Source of the DNA: JBFLYO01 sp040756745
Lineage (GTDB): Bacteria > Bacteroidota > Ignavibacteria > UBA10030 > UBA6906
DNA: 64,000 bases
Direction of reading: 5' to 3'
NCBI GenBank assembly: GCA_040756745.1
Contig: JBFLYO010000019.1
Location: forward strand, 3,647-67,646
In this document: piece after piece, positions 27,007-35,551 of the stretch
Layout: each line of letters starts with the position of its first letter
Numbering within the stretch: the first letter of the stretch is position 1
The notes under the pieces: model-generated
The model's input: only the letters and a program-made list of their open reading frames with translations
The model's database searches: none
What the model was told of the DNA's origin: nothing
Made by a program: the position numbers and the translations under genes

Positions 27007-28131
27007 TCAGCGGTCCGCCGACTCGACTGCGCGGATCCTTCTGGCAATCGTCGGGTGGCTGTAGAACAACAACTCCACTAGCGGATGCGGGTCGGGATCC
27101 GCAAGGTTCATTGTGCCCAGTTTTCGCAGGGCCGAAACGAACGCCTCCCGTTTTCCTGTCGTTGTCACGGCGTAGGCGTCGGCCTGCCGCTCATGGCGGC
27201 GGGAGAGCGCATGACCGAGGGGCGACGTCGCCATGCCGAACAGTGAGAGCCAGATTCCGAGCAGCGGCAACGCCCCCAGGTCGGTGATGCCGGCGTAGCC
27301 GAGAGCCCCTGCTGACCAGCCGTAGAGGTGCGCGGCGATGAACAGACCCGCGAAGGTGGAGAGTGTGCCCATCGCTATGCCCTTCCGTATGTGGCCAAAG
27401 CGGTAGTGTCCAAGTTCATGCGCAAAGACCGTCTCGATCTCGTCCTCGGAAAATTGCTTCACCAGCGTATCGCCAAGAATGATTCGCCGTGACCGTCCAA
27501 TTCCGGTGAAGGCGGCGTTCGCTTTCCTGGTATTCTTGCTGAGGTCGAACGCGAATATGCCGTTCACCTGGACTCCCGCCTCATCGCATAGCTGCATGAT
27601 GCGATCCTTGAGCGATCCCTCGCCTAACGGGGTGAACCGGTAGAAGATCGGCATGATCAACACCGGTGCGAGACGCGCCAGAACCACGGTTAGCAGCGTC
27701 AGCACAGCGCCGACCGGCACCCACCAGACGGGTCCGTACGCCTGCAGGCACACGTAGAGCACGCACAACATGCCTGCGGCGAGCGGGGCGCCAACCATCA
27801 GTGCTTTGGCGCGTTCACCTGCCCAGCGCGCGAGAGATTGATTCGACAGTCCGAACCGGTGTTCAACCCGGTACCCGCTGTACCAGGCAAGGGGAATCGT
27901 GACGGCGGACTGGAGAACGCCGATGCAGGCGGCGAACAGGAGCAATGATGGGTAGTCGCCGCCGACCGCAGACCGGCACCATGCAGCAATTGTCCCGGAC
28001 GCATCAGTGACTGCAAGAACCACGAGCAGTGCGAATGAGAGGACGGAGGATGCGATACCGAGGGCGAGCTTGAGGCGGCTGTACGCCTTTGCCCGATCAG
28101 GATGCGGTGGGCGGGTCCCTTCCGGTTTCAT
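27007..28131 (-). CDS. M48-family (Ste24-like) membrane zinc metallopeptidase
   Basis: 374 residues with several membrane helices. Zinc site HELGHYRFGH plus downstream Glu in ERQADAYAVT, as in Ste24/HtpX-type M48 peptidases. Also FAFDLSKNTRKANAAFTGIG, the conserved N-A-(Y/F) substrate-cleft segment. Probable role in inner-membrane protein quality control. The start at 28131 (MKPEGTRP) is chosen because the promoter at 28175-28203 lies upstream; the frame start at 28260 is before that promoter. First gene of the probable operon down to 21866. Confidence 0.9.
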   Translation of the reverse strand: MKPEGTRPPHPDRAKAYSRLKLALGIASSVLSFALLVVLAVTDASGTIAAWCRSAVGGDYPSLLLFAACIGVLQSAVTIPLAWYSGYRVEHRFGLSNQSLARWAGERAKALMVGAPLAAGMLCVLYVCLQAYGPVWWVPVGAVLTLLTVVLARLAPVLIMPIFYRFTPLGEGSLKDRIMQLCDEAGVQVNGIFAFDLSKNTRKANAAFTGIGRSRRIILGDTLVKQFSEDEIETVFAHELGHYRFGHIRKGIAMGTLSTFAGLFIAAHLYGWSAGALGYAGITDLGALPLLGIWLSLFGMATSPLGHALSRRHERQADAYAVTTTGKREAFVSALRKLGTMNLADPDPHPLVELLFYSHPTIARRIRAVESADR

Positions 28132-28174
28132 GGCCCCGCAAATCGTCTGATGGTTGGTACCCAGTGGTTTACTC

Positions 28175-28203
28175 AAAATAACCAGAACTGCTTCAAAAAT
28201 CAA
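28175..28203 (-). promoter_or_regulatory. Promoter of the M48-plsC-gatC-kdsB-pyrG operon
   Basis: Minus strand: TTGATT (28203-28198), 17-base spacer, TATTTT followed by GAG (28180-28175), close to the Bacteroidota TAnnTTTG element. Divergent from the maeB promoter. Confidence 0.6.
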
Positions 28204-28291
28204 TAATTCGTGGAAGTGCGAATCATTGTGTACGGCTGTTGTCATTTGTGGGAAGGGCACGCGACACGGGGTCGCCAGCCGGGAGGAACAT

Positions 28292-28320
28292 TTGAAGGAT
28301 TACCGGATTTCCTGTACCTT
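28292..28320 (+). promoter_or_regulatory. Probable promoter of maeB
   Basis: TTGAAG (28292-28297), 17-base spacer, TACCTT (28315-28320), giving a leader of about 85 bases. The -10 is weak by the sigma-70 consensus but fits TAnnTT. Confidence 0.45.
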
Positions 28321-28413
28321 ATACCGTGGCACACGCTTTGCCCTCTCGACTCCGCAAAACGTCTTCTGCCTTCCGATATGCGAGTCTCTCATCTACCGTA
28401 AGGAGTTCAAACC

Positions 28414-30723
28414 ATGGCCATGATCCGAAAACAAGACGCTCTTGACTACCACAGCCAGGGGCGCAGAGGAAAGATCGAGGTGGTCTCCACGAAGCCGTGT
28501 GCGACGCAGCGCGATCTCTCTTTGGCCTATACACCGGGCGTTGCCGTCCCCTGTCTGGAGATCGCTGCCAACCCGGACGATGGGTACAAATATACGGCAA
28601 AAGGGAACCTGGTCGCCGTCGTCAGCAACGGCACGGCGGTCCTGGGCCTCGGCGACATCGGACCGCTGGCGGGGAAACCCGTGATGGAGGGGAAGGGGGT
28701 CCTCTTCAAACGATTTGCCGACGTCGATGTCTTCGACATCGAGCTGGACACGAAGGATCCAGAGGAGATCATCCGGATCGTCCGCGCCCTCGAGCCCACA
28801 TTCGGCGGCATCAACCTGGAAGACATCAAGGCGCCCGAATGTTTCCATATCGAGGAAGAGCTGAAAAAGACAATGAGGATTCCCGTGTTCCATGATGACC
28901 AGCACGGAACGGCGATCATCTCAGGCGCGGGGCTGCTGAATGCCCTTGAGCTGGTCGGGAAGAAGATCGATCAGGTAAAAGTGGTCTTCAGTGGTGCCGG
29001 TGCAGCGGGGATCGCCTGCGCGAAGTTCTATGTCACCCTCGGCGTGAAACGGGAGAACCTTGTCCTCTGCGACACGAAGGGGGTGGTGTACAAGGGACGG
29101 ACCGAAGGGATGAACAAGTACAAGGAGTTCTTCGCCGTGGACACAAGGGCCCGCACGCTGGCGGATGCAATGAAGGGCGCGGACGTGTTCGCCGGTGTTT
29201 CGGTCAAGGGGGTTGTGACGAAAGAGATGGTCAAGAGCATGGCAAAGGATCCGATCATCTTTGCCATGGCCAATCCCGACCCTGAGATCACGTATGAAGA
29301 CGCCCTTGACGCCCGGAAGGACGTCGTCATGGCAACCGGCCGGTCCGATTATCCGAACCAGGTCAACAACGTGCTCGGCTTCCCGTTCATCTTCCGCGGC
29401 GCACTCGACTGCATGGCTACTGCCATCAACGACGAGATGAAGCTGGCGGCGGCGCACGCACTTGCCGACCTGGCCAAGGAAGATGTACCGGATGCGGTCA
29501 TCAAGGCGTATGGAGGTGAAGGGTTCAGGTTCGGCCGGACCTACATCATCCCCAAACCGCTTGACCCGCGCGTGCTGCTCTGGGAGGCGCCCGCCGTTGC
29601 CAAAACCGCCATGGAGACCGGGGTCGCACGCAAGAAGATCGAAGACCTCGATGCCTACCGCGATGCTCTCGAGAGCCGGTTCGGCCGGTCCAAGCAGATC
29701 ATGCGGGTATTCATTCACAAGGCGCAGCAGGCGCCCAAGCGGATCGTGTTCCCGGAGGGCTCAGAGGACAAGATTCTGCGCGCAAGCCAGATCATTCTGG
29801 ACGAGGAGATCGCGACCCCGATCGTGCTGGGCGACGAACGACTGATCCGGGACAAGATCCGGCTCCTCGACCTGAGCCTTGAGGGGATCGAGATCATCGA
29901 CCCGATCAACAGCCCGAAGATGGACGAGTATGCAAGCAAGTTCTACGAGCTCCGGAAGCGGAAAGGGATCACGCAGACAACGGCACGGATCCACCTCCGG
30001 CGGCCGATCGATTTCGGGATGATGATGCTGCACAACGGCGATGCCGACGGGCTCGTCTCCGGTCTCACGCAGCACTACCCCGAAACGATGCGTCCCGCAC
30101 TGCAGATCATCAAGTCCAAGCCGGGCACGTCCATCGTGGCGGGGCTCTACATGCTGGTATTCAAGAACGATGTCCGCTTTATCACCGACGCGACCGTGAA
30201 TTTCGAGCCGACGGCCGAGCAACTCGCCGACATCGCCATCCTTGCGGCGGAGAAGGTGCGGAGCTTCGACATCGAGCCGCGGATCGCCATGCTGTCGTTC
30301 AGCAATTTTGGCAGCACGCAGCATCCGAATGCGCAGAAGATGGCGCGCGCTACAGAGCTCGTCAAACGCCGCGCCCCGGATCTGATGGTGGACGGCGAGA
30401 TGATGGCCGATACCGCGGTCGTCCCGGAGATACTTGATACCCTGTATTCGTTTAGTTCGCTGAAGGGCGGGGCGAATCTCCTGGTCTGCCCCGACCTGCA
30501 GTCGGCCAACATTGCGACGAAGCTGCTGACGAAGCTTGGCGGATCCGACACAGTCGGTCCAATTCTGCTCGGCATGCGGAAGCCGGTCTACCTGCTCATT
30601 CCCGGCAACGAGGTGGCGGACATAGTCAACGTCACGGCGATGGCGGTGCGTGACGCCCAGGAGATGGAAGCAGCCGGTACGCCGGTCCCCCGGCCACCGC
30701 AGTTGACGACGGTCTACGAGTAG
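28414..30723 (+). CDS. maeB: NADP-type malic enzyme with C-terminal phosphotransacetylase-like domain
   Basis: Malate to pyruvate + CO2 with NAD(P) reduction, cytoplasmic. 769 residues, the MaeB-type fusion. Seen: malic domain SLAYTPGVAVPC, SNGTAVLGLGDIGPLAG, FADVDVFDIE, GINLEDIKAPECF, PVFHDDQHGTAII; nucleotide-binding FSGAGAAGIAC; then from about 430 the PTA-like domain starting KRIVFPEGSEDKILRA. In E. coli MaeB that domain is regulatory (acetyl-CoA inhibition); the same is inferred here. AAGGAG (about 28400) precedes the ATG. Confidence 0.97.
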   Translation: MAMIRKQDALDYHSQGRRGKIEVVSTKPCATQRDLSLAYTPGVAVPCLEIAANPDDGYKYTAKGNLVAVVSNGTAVLGLGDIGPLAGKPVMEGKGVLFKRFADVDVFDIELDTKDPEEIIRIVRALEPTFGGINLEDIKAPECFHIEEELKKTMRIPVFHDDQHGTAIISGAGLLNALELVGKKIDQVKVVFSGAGAAGIACAKFYVTLGVKRENLVLCDTKGVVYKGRTEGMNKYKEFFAVDTRARTLADAMKGADVFAGVSVKGVVTKEMVKSMAKDPIIFAMANPDPEITYEDALDARKDVVMATGRSDYPNQVNNVLGFPFIFRGALDCMATAINDEMKLAAAHALADLAKEDVPDAVIKAYGGEGFRFGRTYIIPKPLDPRVLLWEAPAVAKTAMETGVARKKIEDLDAYRDALESRFGRSKQIMRVFIHKAQQAPKRIVFPEGSEDKILRASQIILDEEIATPIVLGDERLIRDKIRLLDLSLEGIEIIDPINSPKMDEYASKFYELRKRKGITQTTARIHLRRPIDFGMMMLHNGDADGLVSGLTQHYPETMRPALQIIKSKPGTSIVAGLYMLVFKNDVRFITDATVNFEPTAEQLADIAILAAEKVRSFDIEPRIAMLSFSNFGSTQHPNAQKMARATELVKRRAPDLMVDGEMMADTAVVPEILDTLYSFSSLKGGANLLVCPDLQSANIATKLLTKLGGSDTVGPILLGMRKPVYLLIPGNEVADIVNVTAMAVRDAQEMEAAGTPVPRPPQLTTVYE

Positions 30724-30729
30724 CGCACT

Positions 30730-30793
30730 GAGTAGGGAGTACGGAGTAGGGGGTAGGGAGAGAGCGTTCTCCTTGCTTCCCTACTCCCTACTC
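30730..30793. repeat. Heptamer-type GAGTAGG inverted repeat, possible bidirectional terminator
   Basis: GAGTAGGGGGTAGGGA (30744-30759) pairs 15 of 16 with TCCCTACTCCCTACTC (30778-30793); a further copy GAGTAGGGAGTACGGA lies at 30730. The unit is GTAGGGA, tandemly repeated. It lies between convergent maeB and mgsA, where a shared terminator is expected. Confidence 0.7.
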
Positions 30794-30830
30794 TGAGGAA
30801 CATCCGTCCGCTCTTCCCCTGACAGCCTCT

Positions 30831-31301
30831 CTACTCTCTCATCTCTCCTCTTCCTCTCTCCCTGCTCTTCGTCAGCCGCTCCTTGTACGGCTCATAATCC
30901 GCCACACGGCGCTCGTAGGTCGTTCCCATGATAGGCGAGGAGATGATAAAATCCGCCGAGGCGCGGTTGCAGGCGACAGGGATGTTCCAGACCACGGCGA
31001 TCCGGAGGAGGGCTTTGACGTCGGGATCATGAGGGGCCGGCTCGAGGGGATCCCAGAAGAAGATCAGAAAGTCGATCGCGCCTTCCGCAATCTTCGCTCC
31101 CACCTGCTGATCTCCCCCCAGCGGTCCGCTCTGAAGTTTCGTGACGTGCATCTTCAACTGCTCCTCGACGAGCCGGCCAGTAGTCCCGGTGGCATAGAGC
31201 TCGTGATCGGCGAGGAGGTCGTGGTTGAATTTTGCCCACTCGAGCAGATCGCGTTTCTTGTGGTCGTGGGCAACGAGCGCGATCTTCTTTCGCCGCCCCA
31301 T
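30831..31301 (-). CDS. mgsA: Methylglyoxal synthase
   Basis: Converts dihydroxyacetone phosphate to methylglyoxal + phosphate, a bypass of lower glycolysis. 156 residues. Seen: VAHDHKKRDLLEWAKFN, ATGTTGRLVEE (phosphate-binding), SGPLGGDQQVGAKIAEG with the catalytic Asp, and FFWDPLEPAPHDPDVKALLR. MGRRKKIA at 31301 is the usual start; an upstream frame to 31367 is not conserved. The last ~10 residues (SRERGRGEMRE) are encoded by a CTCTCT-rich tract next to the repeat. Confidence 0.95.
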   Translation of the reverse strand: MGRRKKIALVAHDHKKRDLLEWAKFNHDLLADHELYATGTTGRLVEEQLKMHVTKLQSGPLGGDQQVGAKIAEGAIDFLIFFWDPLEPAPHDPDVKALLRIAVVWNIPVACNRASADFIISSPIMGTTYERRVADYEPYKERLTKSRERGRGEMRE

Positions 31302-31423
31302 CGTAATCGCCTGGTGGCTCACCGGGTGGTCTCCCTGTCTTGATGTTCGTGTGTGATGCTGCAGCAATTAGCGGAGTGGCAGAGCGAGAAGCAAGTGAGG
31401 TGATGCAGAGAAAGGGTGGCTGT

Positions 31424-32557
31424 TCACTGCGGAAGGAAGCGGCGGAGAACCTCATTCATCCATTCGAATTCGATAAGGAATGCATCATGGCCTTGTGGGG
31501 AGGAAAGCTCAGCATACTCTCCTCGCGGGGTCAACGATGCCAGCGCTTTCTGCTCCTCCACCGGGTAGAGCACGTCTGAGGAAATGCCGATGGCGAGGAG
31601 GCGCGCCGTGATGTCCCCCAGCACGTCCTTCACCGGACCGCGGCCCGAGCCGATGTCATGCGCATCCATCGCGCGCGTAAGCGTAATGTAGGTGTTCGCA
31701 TCAAACCGGTCGACCAGTTTCTGCCCCTGGTAACGAAGATACGATTCCACCTTCCAATCGAGCTGCGACCTGGCAAAGAGCTGGATACGTTCGTGTCCGT
31801 CGCCGACAGACGGCGTTGATCGTCCAAAGCGGTCTTCAAATGAAGCCCGGCTCCTGTACCAGATCATAGCGATGCCCCGCGCGATTGCCAGTCCATGTGC
31901 CGGCTGTTCCGTGTAGTTTCCCTCCTGCCATGTGGGATCGTTCATGATCGCAAGCCGCTGGGTTTCGCTGATCCCAATGCACCACGCGGAATGTCTGGCG
32001 GACGTTGCGATCGGAATGATCGATTCCACCATCTCCGGAAACAGGATCGCCCATTCAAGGGCCTGCATCCCGCCAAGTGAACCCCCGATCACCGTAACAA
32101 GACGCCGCACGCCGAGATGGTCGAGCAGGAGCTTCTGCGCACGCACCATGTCGCGCACGGTGATTGCGGGGAATGATGTGCGATAGGGTGTGGAGGTCGA
32201 TGGATTGATGCTGGTCGGGCCGGTTGTGCCGTAGCAGCTGCCAAGGATGTTGGATGTGATGACACAATGGCGCCTGGTATCGAGTCCCCGATGCGGACCG
32301 ATGACGCCGCTGAACCACCCCGGAATAGTTTCACCATTGGAGAGCGCAGCATCGGCGGCATGTGCGTTGCCTGTGAGCGCGTGGCAGACGAGCACAGCGT
32401 TGGTCCCCTCGCTGTTCAGCTGCCCATGCGTCGTGTAGGCAATGTCGAGCCTCGACAGCACCGCACCGCTTTCGAGGCGAAACGGGCCGGGCGCGGTGAA
32501 CACCGTACCGTGGCGGGCGTTGGTTTCAGCTTGCGTATGTGAATGCGTGCTGTGCAT
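31424..32557 (-). CDS. metX: Homoserine O-acetyltransferase
   Basis: First committed step of methionine synthesis: homoserine + acetyl-CoA to O-acetylhomoserine. 377 residues, alpha/beta hydrolase fold. Seen: VLVCHALTGNAHA (oxyanion), GPHRGLDTRRHCVI, nucleophile elbow GGSLGGMQALEWA, TSARHSAWCIG, and C-terminal SSPQGHDAFLIEFEW with catalytic His. By MetX/MetA convention acetyl donor is likely, though acyl specificity is not certain from fold alone. CAGGAGC precedes the ATG. Third gene of metY-hom-metX, after a 128-base gap that contains an inverted repeat. Confidence 0.94.
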   Translation of the reverse strand: MHSTHSHTQAETNARHGTVFTAPGPFRLESGAVLSRLDIAYTTHGQLNSEGTNAVLVCHALTGNAHAADAALSNGETIPGWFSGVIGPHRGLDTRRHCVITSNILGSCYGTTGPTSINPSTSTPYRTSFPAITVRDMVRAQKLLLDHLGVRRLVTVIGGSLGGMQALEWAILFPEMVESIIPIATSARHSAWCIGISETQRLAIMNDPTWQEGNYTEQPAHGLAIARGIAMIWYRSRASFEDRFGRSTPSVGDGHERIQLFARSQLDWKVESYLRYQGQKLVDRFDANTYITLTRAMDAHDIGSGRGPVKDVLGDITARLLAIGISSDVLYPVEEQKALASLTPRGEYAELSSPQGHDAFLIEFEWMNEVLRRFLPQ

Positions 32558-32571
32558 GCTCCTGAGAGTTG

Positions 32572-32692
32572 TCAGTAGTCAGAAGTCAGGAATCAGTTTG
32601 AGTGAGCACGTGGCACAAGTACTGGTTGAGATCGAGAACAAGACCAAGATCGAGGACGGATCGCAAGAATCCTTCTGATTTCTGACTACTGA
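32572..32692. repeat. Long-range inverted repeat between hom and metX
   Basis: TCAGTAGTCAGAAGTCAG (32572-32589) pairs with CTGATTTCTGACTACTGA (32675-32692), one mismatch in 18, loop about 85 bases. Built from the heptamer-like unit AGTCAGA. As it lies within the methionine operon it may attenuate or stabilise the segment upstream of metX. Confidence 0.7.
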
Positions 32693-33876
32693 TTTCTCCC
32701 AGCAGCTTCAATCAGGTCAGCAAGGATTCCGCGTGCAGTCAGCTCCGGTCCCGCGCCTGCCCCCTGGATGGTGAGCGGGAGCGGTGTATGGCGGTCGGAC
32801 GAATATTGCACGGCATTCTCCGACGCCCTGAGCCGGGCGAAGAGGTTGCCGGCCGAGACTTCCGCAACCCCTGCGGCAGCCTGCGTACCGTCGAAGCGTG
32901 CAAGATAGACCAATCGATTGCCGCGGTCTGCCGCGGCGCGCACCCGGGAGCTCCACACAGCATCGAGCGACGACAGACGACGTATGAACTCTGCTGGATC
33001 CTGAATAACCTGAAACTCAGGGGGTACCAGTCCCTGTACGCTGATCTCTTCGCGCTCGAGAGGGTAGCCGGCCTCGCGTGCGAGTATCAGGAGCTTGCGT
33101 GCGACATCTTCGCCCGACAGATCTGATGCGGGGTGGGGCTCGGTGAATCCTCTTGTGACGGCATCCCTGACAGCGTCGGAGAACGGCTTTCCCTCATTGA
33201 GTCTGCCGAACACGAACGAGAGTGTCCCGGAGAGCACCCCCTCAATGCGGTGGACCCTGTCGCCGGTCTGCCGGAGATGTTCCAGGGTCCTGATCATCGG
33301 AGTCGCCGCACCAACCGTGGTCTCGTAGAAGTACTTTCGGCCCTCGGCATGTCCGAGCCGCCTGAGCTCCGCATAGTAGGGATACTCGAAGGTGTTGGCA
33401 ATCTTGTTCGGGGTGACGATGCTGATCCCCGCACGGAGCAGGACGGCATACTGCCGCGCGATGAACGGGCTCGCCGTGCAATCGAGGAAAACCAGCGGCG
33501 CCCCGTGGTGCTCGAAGAGGCGAGCGGCGAACAATCCCCAATCAGAAGTCCCTCCGCCCGTCAGTCGCTCCGTCACGCTTGCGGGTGCGATCCCCTCGGC
33601 GTCCCAGGCCAGCCGCCGGCGATTGATCGCGCCAATGGTCGTCAGCTCGAGACGGTGTTCGTTCCTGAGCCAGGAGGATTTTTCCTGCAGGACTCGAAGG
33701 AACGCGCGCCCCACGAGTCCTGTCGCCCCTGCAATGGCAAGGGCTACCCGTGCGGGTGCGGCAGCGGGAGGAGTACCCCGCTCAAGGAATTCGAGCGCCC
33801 GCCGTCGGATGTTCCGTTCGACAGGGAGGGTTTCTGCGGCGTCCGCTGCGTGAAGCGCGCTTCCTGGATGGCTCAT
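32686..33876 (-). CDS. hom: Homoserine dehydrogenase (monofunctional)
   Basis: Reduces aspartate semialdehyde to homoserine with NAD(P)H, supplying MetX. 396 residues. The sequence resembles the dehydrogenase half of fused aspartokinase-homoserine dehydrogenases: IAGATGLVGRAFLRVL nucleotide loop (about 50), FLDCTASPFIARQY, SIVTPNKIANTFEY, YYETTVGAATPMIRTL (seen as FYETTVGAATPMI), VLSGTLSFVFGRL and TEPHPASDLSGEDVARKL with the catalytic Lys/Asp region. The aspartokinase half is absent; a ~45-residue low-complexity N-terminus precedes the domain. No ACT domain at the end. It starts 4 bases after metY. Confidence 0.9.
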   Translation of the reverse strand: MSHPGSALHAADAAETLPVERNIRRRALEFLERGTPPAAAPARVALAIAGATGLVGRAFLRVLQEKSSWLRNEHRLELTTIGAINRRRLAWDAEGIAPASVTERLTGGGTSDWGLFAARLFEHHGAPLVFLDCTASPFIARQYAVLLRAGISIVTPNKIANTFEYPYYAELRRLGHAEGRKYFYETTVGAATPMIRTLEHLRQTGDRVHRIEGVLSGTLSFVFGRLNEGKPFSDAVRDAVTRGFTEPHPASDLSGEDVARKLLILAREAGYPLEREEISVQGLVPPEFQVIQDPAEFIRRLSSLDAVWSSRVRAAADRGNRLVYLARFDGTQAAAGVAEVSAGNLFARLRASENAVQYSSDRHTPLPLTIQGAGAGPELTARGILADLIEAAGRNQ

Positions 33877-33880
33877 CGGG

Positions 33881-35224
33881 TTACCCTTTCACTGTGACGG
33901 CGCTTTTCGCTGCGGCGGTCAGCGCGATGTCGAAATCCTCGAGGATATCGTCGATGTGTTCGAGGCCAACCGACGCACGCACCAGCCCCGGTGTGACGCC
34001 CGATTCTTCCTGCTCGGCAGGGCCGAGCTGCTCGTGCGTCGTGGAAGCGGGATGGATGACGAGCGTCTTCGCATCGCCCACGTTCGCGACGTGGCTGGCG
34101 AGGTGTACGTTATCGATGAATGCGCGACCGGCCTCAAGTCCTCCCTTTACCCCAAAGACCACGATGCTGCCGAAATGGCCTGACCGGAGATACTTCTTTG
34201 CGAGCTCGTGGTACGGATGGTCTTCCAGGCCTGGATACCAGACCCACTCCACGCGGCTGTCGCGCTGGAGCCACCGCGCGAGGGTGAGCGCATTCTCGTT
34301 GTGTCTGTCCACGCGCAGGGAGAGCGTCTCCAGTCCCTGCGTGAGAAGGAACGAGTTGAACGGGCTCTGACAGGGCCCGAGGTCGCGCAATCCTTCAACC
34401 CGGGCGCGGATGATGAATGCGATATTGCCGAGGGGACTGCCGGCGCCGAACGCCTCCCAGAAATTCAGGCCGTGATACCCAGGACTCGGGGTCGTGAACA
34501 CGGGGAAGTTGCCGTTTGCCCAGTTGAATTTCCCGGAATCGACGATGACCCCGCCGATCGTGGTCCCGTGGCCGCCGATCCATTTCGTTGCGGAGTGGAC
34601 AACAATGTCCGCGCCGAACGCAATGGGTCGGCAGAGATAACCCGCAGCGCCGAACGTGTTGTCCACGATGAGGGGAATCCCGTGCTTGTGCGCTACCTGC
34701 GCCACGGCTTCGATATCGGCAATGTTCAGGCGGGGATTGCCGATCGTTTCAAGATACAATGCTTTCGTCCGGCGATTGATGACTTTCTCAAAGTCCGACG
34801 GTGCATCCCCCTTGACAAATGAGACGTTGATCCCGAGCCGGGGGAACGTGACCTTGAACTGGTTGTACGTCCCGCCGTACAGGTAGCTGGTCGAGACGAT
34901 GTTGTCCCCCGCCTGCGCGATCGTCGCGATGGTGAGAAACTGCGCCGCCTGACCCGAAGATGTGGCCAGCGCCGCGGCTCCTCCTTCAAGTGCCGCAATC
35001 CGTTCCTCGAACACCGCGGTGGTGGGGTTCATGATGCGTGTGTAGATGTTGCCGAATTCCCGAAGGCCGAACAGGTTTGCCGCGTGCGTGGTGTCGTTGA
35101 ACTGGTACGATGTCGTCTGAAAGATCGGAAGCGCTCGCGCTCCGGTACCGGGATCAGGTTGCTGACCCGCGTGGAGCTGGAGCGTTTCATAGCGGTAGTT
35201 CCTCTTTTTTCCGTTGGTGCTCAT
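33881..35224 (-). CDS. metY: O-acetylhomoserine sulfhydrylase / aminocarboxypropyltransferase
   Basis: PLP enzyme joining O-acetylhomoserine and sulfide (or methanethiol) to homocysteine (or methionine). 447 residues, Cys/Met-metabolism family. Seen: YETLQLHAGQQPDPGTGARA start, YTRIMNPTT, SSGQAAQFLTI, VDNTFGAAGYLCRP (PLP Asp), and SATKWIGGHGTTIGG with the Schiff-base Lys. GGAGGAAG lies ahead of the ATG. First gene of metY-hom-metX, so direct sulfhydrylation is the likely methionine route. Expression is probably controlled by the SAM-responsive leader upstream. Confidence 0.96.
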   Translation of the reverse strand: MSTNGKKRNYRYETLQLHAGQQPDPGTGARALPIFQTTSYQFNDTTHAANLFGLREFGNIYTRIMNPTTAVFEERIAALEGGAAALATSSGQAAQFLTIATIAQAGDNIVSTSYLYGGTYNQFKVTFPRLGINVSFVKGDAPSDFEKVINRRTKALYLETIGNPRLNIADIEAVAQVAHKHGIPLIVDNTFGAAGYLCRPIAFGADIVVHSATKWIGGHGTTIGGVIVDSGKFNWANGNFPVFTTPSPGYHGLNFWEAFGAGSPLGNIAFIIRARVEGLRDLGPCQSPFNSFLLTQGLETLSLRVDRHNENALTLARWLQRDSRVEWVWYPGLEDHPYHELAKKYLRSGHFGSIVVFGVKGGLEAGRAFIDNVHLASHVANVGDAKTLVIHPASTTHEQLGPAEQEESGVTPGLVRASVGLEHIDDILEDFDIALTAAAKSAVTVKG

Positions 35225-35264
35225 GACTTCTTCCTCCCGATTATGGACGAACTCTGGTAAAACG

Positions 35265-35299
35265 AAAAAAGCCTGCTGCTAAATCGGCTGCAACAGGCT
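35265..35299 (-). terminator. Intrinsic terminator of the met leader (T2)
   Basis: Minus strand: AGCCTGTTGC (35299-35290) pairs with GCAGCAGGCT (35279-35270), ten pairs including one G-U, loop AGCCGATTTA, then TTTTTT (35270-35265). It starts one base after aptamer 3 and 40 bases before metY: a classical attenuation platform. Confidence 0.85.
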
Positions 35300-35300
35300 G

Positions 35301-35350
35301 GGCCTTTTTAGCAGTTTTTTAAGTGGCTGCAATACGGCGCAACTCCCACT
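35301..35350 (-). promoter_or_regulatory. SAM-II-like riboswitch aptamer 3
   Basis: Minus strand, 35350 to 35301. P1 AGTGG (35350-35346) with CCACT (35326-35322). The loop has GCCGTATTGCA, and the tail has AACTGCTAAAAAGGCC; GCC in the loop can pair with GGC in the tail to form the pseudoknot. TTGCAG and GCTAAAAAGG match the conserved core of SAM-II (metA/SAM_alpha) as I remember it. Directly followed by terminator T2. Confidence 0.8.
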
Positions 35351-35439
35351 GTACTGTACCCGTCGGGCCGTTTTACGCCCTTCGGGGATACAGCGATGGC
35401 ATGCTATCCGTACCTCCACCCCCCGAGCGAAGGGAGGTT

Positions 35440-35472
35440 AAAAACACGAAACCCCCGCCAGCGGCGAGGGTT
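35440..35472 (-). terminator. Terminator-like hairpin after aptamer 2 (T1)
   Basis: Minus strand: AACCCTCGCC (35472-35463) with GGCGGGGGTT (35459-35450), ten pairs including a G-U, loop GCT, then TCGTG and TTTTT (35444-35440). Two further hairpins follow: ACCTCC/GGAGGT (35438-35433 / 35417-35412) and GGGC/GCCC inside a GTA-CCC/GGGTAC stem (35391-35356). Confidence 0.6.
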
Positions 35473-35497
35473 CTCGAACACGAACGCGTCTCACTTT

Positions 35498-35551
35498 GGC
35501 GCTTTAGCGATTTGTTTTCTGTCGCTGCAAGTTGCCCTTAACTCGCGACAG
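35498..35551 (-). promoter_or_regulatory. SAM-II-like riboswitch aptamer 2
   Basis: Minus strand, 35551 to 35498. P1 CTGTCGC (35551-35545) with GCGACAG (35525-35519), seven perfect pairs. Core TTGCAGCGAC and tail AAATCGCTAAAGCGCC. GGC in the loop (AAGGGCAAC) can pair with GCC at the tail, the reverse of the GCC/GGC in aptamer 3, a covariation that supports the pseudoknot. Confidence 0.8.
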
